This document shows, piece by piece, positions 60,776-64,000 of a DNA stretch of 64,000 nucleotides. The first letter of the stretch is position 1, and every line of letters starts with the position of its first letter. Origin of the DNA: Tidjanibacter sp. GTDB taxonomy: Bacteria; Bacteroidota; Bacteroidia; Bacteroidales; Rikenellaceae. The stretch is from assembly GCA_017466345.1 (NCBI GenBank), contig JAFTUI010000023.1, positions 94,990 through 158,989 of the forward strand, written 5' to 3'. Position numbers and translations under genes: made by a program. The notes beneath the pieces were generated by a model. The model did no database searches. It was not told the DNA's origin and was given only the letters and a program-made list of their open reading frames with translations.

Positions 60776-61286
60776 AGTTAAAGGCTATCGCGAAGCAAAG
60801 GCGATTCTCGATCAGCTGCCCAATAATATGCAGAAGCGTATGCTCCTGGCGGCACTTCGCTCCTCGGCAAAGCCGATGCTCCAAAGTGCCAAGGGCAAGG
60901 TGCCCGTTAGGTCTGGTAGGCTCAAACGCCAACTACGCATTGTGCGCTTCCGTGACCGCAAAGCACCCAAGTCGGAGGTCTCCGTAGCGGTTAAACCTGT
61001 CTTCGAGAAGACCAAGAAGAAGGGCACGATCAACCAATACTACGGCAAGTTTATACACGAGGGTACGACAAATCCGCGTGTGTCGCGCAAGGGCAAGACC
61101 CTCGTCTTCCAAAACGAGGCAGGCGAGAAGATCTTTGTCAAGAGCGTAAAGGGCATACGACCTAACCCATACCTGGAGCAGGCGTACACCGAATACTCCG
61201 AGCGTGTGGTGGCATCGTTTGGCAATGAGCTGGCGGCTGCAGTCGAAAAGTATGTAAACAAGAATTTCAAATCCGTAGCAAAATGA
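60762..61286 (+). CDS. HK97 gp10-like head-tail protein
   Basis: 174 aa. GYREAKAILDQLPNNMQKRM and LRSSAKPMLQSAKGKVPVRSG mark the HK97-gp10 family; YGKFIHEGT and PNPYLEQAYTEY follow. Structural joining or tail-terminator role. Overlaps the next gene by 4 nt. Confidence 0.85.
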   Translation: MLKIEVKGYREAKAILDQLPNNMQKRMLLAALRSSAKPMLQSAKGKVPVRSGRLKRQLRIVRFRDRKAPKSEVSVAVKPVFEKTKKKGTINQYYGKFIHEGTTNPRVSRKGKTLVFQNEAGEKIFVKSVKGIRPNPYLEQAYTEYSERVVASFGNELAAAVEKYVNKNFKSVAK

Positions 61287-61639
61287 CAGATGTCAAAGTC
61301 GAGATACTAGCAGTTCTCGAAGAGGCTCTTCCCGAGTTGGGCGACCGCATACAGGCAGGTGCGGTGGACGAACGCACCGCCACACCATTTGCAGCGTATA
61401 CAACCCCAGAGGAGATACCAATTCGCACAAAGAATGGCATTGCTGGTTACCAGACGACCTTCGAGGTGTCGATCTACGACAAGCGTATAGCCCAATTGGA
61501 GCAGCTACGCCACCGCGTGATTGCCGCCCTGGAGCGCAAAGAGCTGGACGAGAGGATTTGTACCTATCGTTCCTCCACAACTGACTATTATCCCGATTAT
61601 GACCTTCATGGCGCAACACTCACATTCCTAATCGTATAA
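61283..61639 (+). CDS. Tail completion protein (DUF3168-like)
   Basis: 118 aa. AAYTTPEEIPIRTKNGIAGY and TTFEVSIYDKRIAQLEQLRH match the tail terminator/DUF3168 pattern. It would cap the tail tube at the head-proximal end. Confidence 0.78.
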   Translation: MTDVKVEILAVLEEALPELGDRIQAGAVDERTATPFAAYTTPEEIPIRTKNGIAGYQTTFEVSIYDKRIAQLEQLRHRVIAALERKELDERICTYRSSTTDYYPDYDLHGATLTFLIV

Positions 61640-61652
61640 CCAATAAAATACT

Positions 61653-62081
61653 ATGGCAGAAACTGAAAATAGAAAAATCGTGCAGGGCGAGGATATCATC
61701 ATCCTCCTGGACGACAAACCAACGCTCCACGCCACCTCGCACAGCCTCAAAGTAGACCTAGAATTGAAGGATATCCGCACCAAGGACACCAATGGTAAGG
61801 AGAAATTCCCTGGCGACATTTCGTGGTCGGTAGATGGCGATGGTCTGGTAGTTATTGACCCCGCAATCACCAACTCACACTCCTCGGAGGATGTCCTCTC
61901 GCTGGTGCTCACAAAGAAGCTCGTCAAGGTTGTGTTGAAGTCGCCCGTATCGGGACTCACCAAGACCTACACTGGCGAGGGTTACATCACCTCGTTCTCT
62001 CTCTCAACGCCCGCAGGCGACAACTCGACCTACAACTTCTCCATCTCGGGTAGTGGTGACCTCACACCCGCAACATCCTAG
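61653..62081 (+). CDS. Major tail tube protein
   Basis: 142 aa. A beta-sandwich type sequence ending GYITSFSLSTPAGDNSTYNF, SISGSGDLTP, the typical end of TP901-1/lambda-type tail tube proteins. Located directly before the tail assembly chaperones, as in other siphophages. Confidence 0.82.
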   Translation: MAETENRKIVQGEDIIILLDDKPTLHATSHSLKVDLELKDIRTKDTNGKEKFPGDISWSVDGDGLVVIDPAITNSHSSEDVLSLVLTKKLVKVVLKSPVSGLTKTYTGEGYITSFSLSTPAGDNSTYNFSISGSGDLTPATS

Positions 62082-62086
62082 TGGCT

Positions 62087-62428
62087 ATGGCAGAGATTAC
62101 GATTAACGGGAAAACGCATCCGATTCATTTCGGCTTGAAGGCTATCAGCCGCTTTGCCCAGCAGCACAATGTAGACTTCGCGGATATGCTCTCTACGCCC
62201 GACACACTCTCCTCGTTTGAGGGGATTGCTGACCTGGCAGTGTTGGGTCTGAATGATGGCGCACGCAGAGCGAAGAGCGATGTGCGCTACACAGTGGACG
62301 ATGTGTGGGACTTCTTCGATGACGATCCGCAGGTTATCCTCTCCGTAGCCGAGATCTTCGTTCAGAGTGTAACCCCTCTTGTAGATAAACTCGCAAACCT
62401 CCCAAACCCACCGAGCCCAACGGAGTAG
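62087..62428 (+). CDS. Tail assembly chaperone, gpG-like
   Basis: 113 aa. MAEITINGKTHPIHFGLKAISRFAQQHN and DDVWDFFDDDPQVILSVAEIF are typical of gpG-type chaperones. ATG at 62087 is preferred; a GTG at 62081 overlaps the tail tube stop. The slippery heptamer at 62401-62407 lies seven codons before the stop, so part of the product should carry the downstream frame, as in lambda G-T. Confidence 0.82.
   Translation: MAEITINGKTHPIHFGLKAISRFAQQHNVDFADMLSTPDTLSSFEGIADLAVLGLNDGARRAKSDVRYTVDDVWDFFDDDPQVILSVAEIFVQSVTPLVDKLANLPNPPSPTE
62401..62407 (+). promoter_or_regulatory. Programmed -1 frameshift site
   Basis: CCCAAAC read as C-CCA-AAC in the gpG frame is a perfect X-XXY-YYZ heptamer. A -1 slip here enters the open frame that continues to 62760. 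Confidence 0.85.
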
Positions 62429-62760
62429 ATAGCAAGCCGACCTACGAGCAGTGGTTTGCCATTGCCGTTGGGCAGATAGGAATTCGCCCCGAGGACTTCG
62501 AGCAGATGACCCCTGCCGAGTTCTTTTATGCGTGGGTGGGCTGGTCCAAGGGCGAGATTGAGCACCAGCAGCAGGCGTGGGAACGCACGCGCTGGGAGGC
62601 TTGGGTGCTAACCTCGGTACAGCTCGACCGTAAGGACCGCAAGCCAATGCAAGAGATGTTCCCGCTACCATGGGACAAAGCCAGCCTACCTACCAGAGAA
62701 CTATCAATTCAAGAGCGCACACAGCGCGTAAATGAACTAATGCAATGTATCAAAAAATAG
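62408..62760 (+). CDS. Tail assembly chaperone, T-domain (expressed by -1 frameshift)
   Basis: After a -1 shift at CCCAAAC, the frame reads through PTEPNGVDSKPTYEQWFAIA and continues to AEFFYAWVGWSKGEIEHQQQ. The MTPAEFFYAW-type pattern with a Trp is usual for T domains. It has no good start of its own, so it should exist as a gpG-T fusion needed to assemble the tail with the tape measure. The stop overlaps the next gene by 16 nt. Confidence 0.8.
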
Positions 62761-63239
62761 CTCTTGTAAGCCTGGTCGCTACCACTGCGCTCGGTTGTGC
62801 TCCGCTCAAAAAAGCGACCACCGAGCGTCAAGTGGTGGTAACGATTGATGACAGTCTTCTGCTACATCTTGTGCGTAGTGAGCTGGAACGGAGCATAGTT
62901 GAGGTGCAACAGACCGTTGTTGAGTTCTATCCTCCGCAGCCCATTCCGCAAGAGCCTCCAACCGAGAAAGAGAATGATGTGGCTGTGGTCTCGCCAATTG
63001 TCGTCACATCCCCACAAAGTGCTGTCAGGCGTATAGTCAAGACCGAGATAAGGAACGAAACAGAGAATAAATCTTCCACCGACAGCCTCTCGCACAGCCG
63101 CATAAACACAGCCGCAAGATGCGATGAGCAGTCCTCGCTCGAAGAGTCTCCAAACACTAGCGGCTCATCGTGGCTCAAATGGTGCGCAGGTTGCCTGGCT
63201 CTGTTGCTACTAATTATCGCAATCCTAAAATTCAAGTAA
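62745..63239 (+). CDS. Lipoprotein with C-terminal membrane helix, u-spanin-like
   Basis: 164 aa. An N-terminal lipoprotein signal (MYQKIALVSLVATTALGC, Cys in the lipobox), a periplasmic Pro/Glu/Ser-rich linker, and a C-terminal membrane helix (WCAGCLALLLLIIAILKFK). A lipid anchor at one end and a membrane helix at the other is the topology of unimolecular spanins, which fuse inner and outer membranes in lysis. No endolysin or holin gene is seen in the window. Confidence 0.6.
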   Translation: MYQKIALVSLVATTALGCAPLKKATTERQVVVTIDDSLLLHLVRSELERSIVEVQQTVVEFYPPQPIPQEPPTEKENDVAVVSPIVVTSPQSAVRRIVKTEIRNETENKSSTDSLSHSRINTAARCDEQSSLEESPNTSGSSWLKWCAGCLALLLLIIAILKFK

Positions 63240-63249
63240 ACCCCAACCT

Positions 63250-64000
63250 ATGAAAACACCGATATCCTACTACGGAGGTAAGCAAACCCTCCTCAAACAC
63301 ATCCTCCCGCTGATCCCCGAACACGCACTCTACACCGAGGCGTTCTGCGGTGGTTGCGCAGTATTGTTCGCAAAGGAGCCTGCAAAATGTGAGGTCATCA
63401 ACGACATCAACACCGAGCTTGTCAACTTCTACCAGGTGGCACAGCGCAAGTATCCCGCGCTCAAAGAGCTTATCGATGCCACGCTCCACAGCCGCGAGAT
63501 ACACGCCCACGCCAAGCATATCAACTCTCACCCGCAGTTCTTCACTCCCGTAGAGCGTGCCTGGGCAGTGTGGGTATGCTCGAAGCTCGGCTTCGCATCG
63601 ATGCTTGATGGCACTTTCGGCTACGACCGTACGGGAACGACAACGCAGAAGCTGCGCAATGCCAAGGATGCCTTTACCGAGGAGCTCTGCGGCAGGCTCG
63701 ACTATGTGACCATCGAGTGTGAGGATGGCACAAACCTCATCAAACGCTACGACTGCGAGGAGGCGTTCCACTTTGTTGATCCACCCTATGTCGGAACGGA
63801 CTGCGGACACTACAACGGAGCATTCAACGAGGAGGATTTTTCCAAGCTGCTTGACACGCTATCGAAAGTCAAGGGAAAATTTATGCTGACGATGTTCCCG
63901 CACAAGAAGATCGAGGAGTACGCAGAGCGTTGCGGCTGGACTATCCACCGCATCGAGCGCACCATCACAGCATCCAAGACCTCGCGCAGACGCCAGGAGG
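63250..64000 (+). CDS. DNA adenine methylase (D12 class), 3' end outside window
   Basis: At least 250 aa, cut by the window edge. The SAM motif is SYYGGKQTLLKHILPLIP plus YTEAFCGGCAVLFAKEP. The catalytic motif is HFVDPPYVG (DPPY). It belongs to the Dam/D12 class of N6-adenine methylases. Its place between tail chaperones and the unseen tape measure is unusual. It may protect the phage genome from host restriction. Confidence 0.88.
   Translation, partial: MKTPISYYGGKQTLLKHILPLIPEHALYTEAFCGGCAVLFAKEPAKCEVINDINTELVNFYQVAQRKYPALKELIDATLHSREIHAHAKHINSHPQFFTPVERAWAVWVCSKLGFASMLDGTFGYDRTGTTTQKLRNAKDAFTEELCGRLDYVTIECEDGTNLIKRYDCEEAFHFVDPPYVGTDCGHYNGAFNEEDFSKLLDTLSKVKGKFMLTMFPHKKIEEYAERCGWTIHRIERTITASKTSRRRQE

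Overview
The window looks like a Bacteroidales chromosome, possibly Alistipes/Rikenellaceae-like (an inference). The clues are Bacteroidetes-type promoter boxes (TAnnTTTG) ahead of many genes, no strong Shine-Dalgarno sequences, and a DUF3696 ATPase, PdxB and RteC-like gene set. About 7.5 kb is core chromosome, about 41 kb is accessory DNA dominated by a defence island, and the last 15 kb or so is the left part of an HK97-type prophage that runs off the right edge.

1-7.5 kb, core housekeeping: cinA and pyrD on the minus strand, then pdxB, recQ, a DEDD 3'-5' exonuclease and an RlmI-like 23S rRNA methyltransferase on the plus strand. Two related REP-like elements flank pdxB, and the second appears to supply the TTG start of recQ. 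7.8-18.2 kb, accessory minus-strand cluster: ADP-ribosylglycohydrolase, SIMPL protein, DUF3841 protein, a Cys-X5-Arg phosphatase, a zinc ribbon protein, three micro-ORFs of 22-29 codons encoding hydrophobic peptides, and several unrecognised membrane or exported proteins.

18.2-29.3 kb, a co-regulated defence block. Six promoters carry the same 17-bp directional palindrome, consensus GCGAACAWAGNGTTCGC, 9-10 nt upstream of a TAnnTTTG box. One lies in front of the WYL regulator gene itself. The others precede a HAD/phosphoribosyltransferase/SLOG operon, a complete retron, an AAA ATPase/PLD-like pair, a WG-repeat-like gene and an exported protein gene. The retron has a roughly 360-nt ncRNA bounded by a 26-27 bp a1/a2 inverted repeat, a reverse transcriptase with NAXXH, YADD and VTG motifs, a protein with a HEPN RNxxxH motif, and a 211-aa unknown.

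30.3-48.0 kb, a single nine-gene operon with gaps or overlaps of at most 14 nt: hsdM-hsdS-hsdR, a ZorA-like MotA/ExbB protein with a coiled-coil tail, a ZorB-like MotB/OmpA protein, a 1643-aa GHKL ATPase with a C-terminal DUF3883 domain, an SNF2 helicase, a second WYL regulator and a PD-(D/E)XK nuclease. The membrane-motor pair is Zorya-like, but its partners do not match the Zorya types I know. This is the best candidate here for an undescribed system. A second promoter module (TTGACA-N5-TGTCAA plus box plus hairpin) occurs twice, at 12.5 and 30.2 kb, 62/66 identical.

48.1-64 kb: a small SLOG/DprA-like gene with a long structured leader, then the prophage. The prophage has an RteC-like gene, an HTH protein, replication and helicase-loader genes, HNH, a tyrosine integrase, terminases, portal, protease, capsid, connectors, tail tube, tail chaperones with a CCCAAAC -1 slippery site, a spanin-like lipoprotein and a truncated Dam methylase. 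All function calls come from reading motifs; no database search was run.
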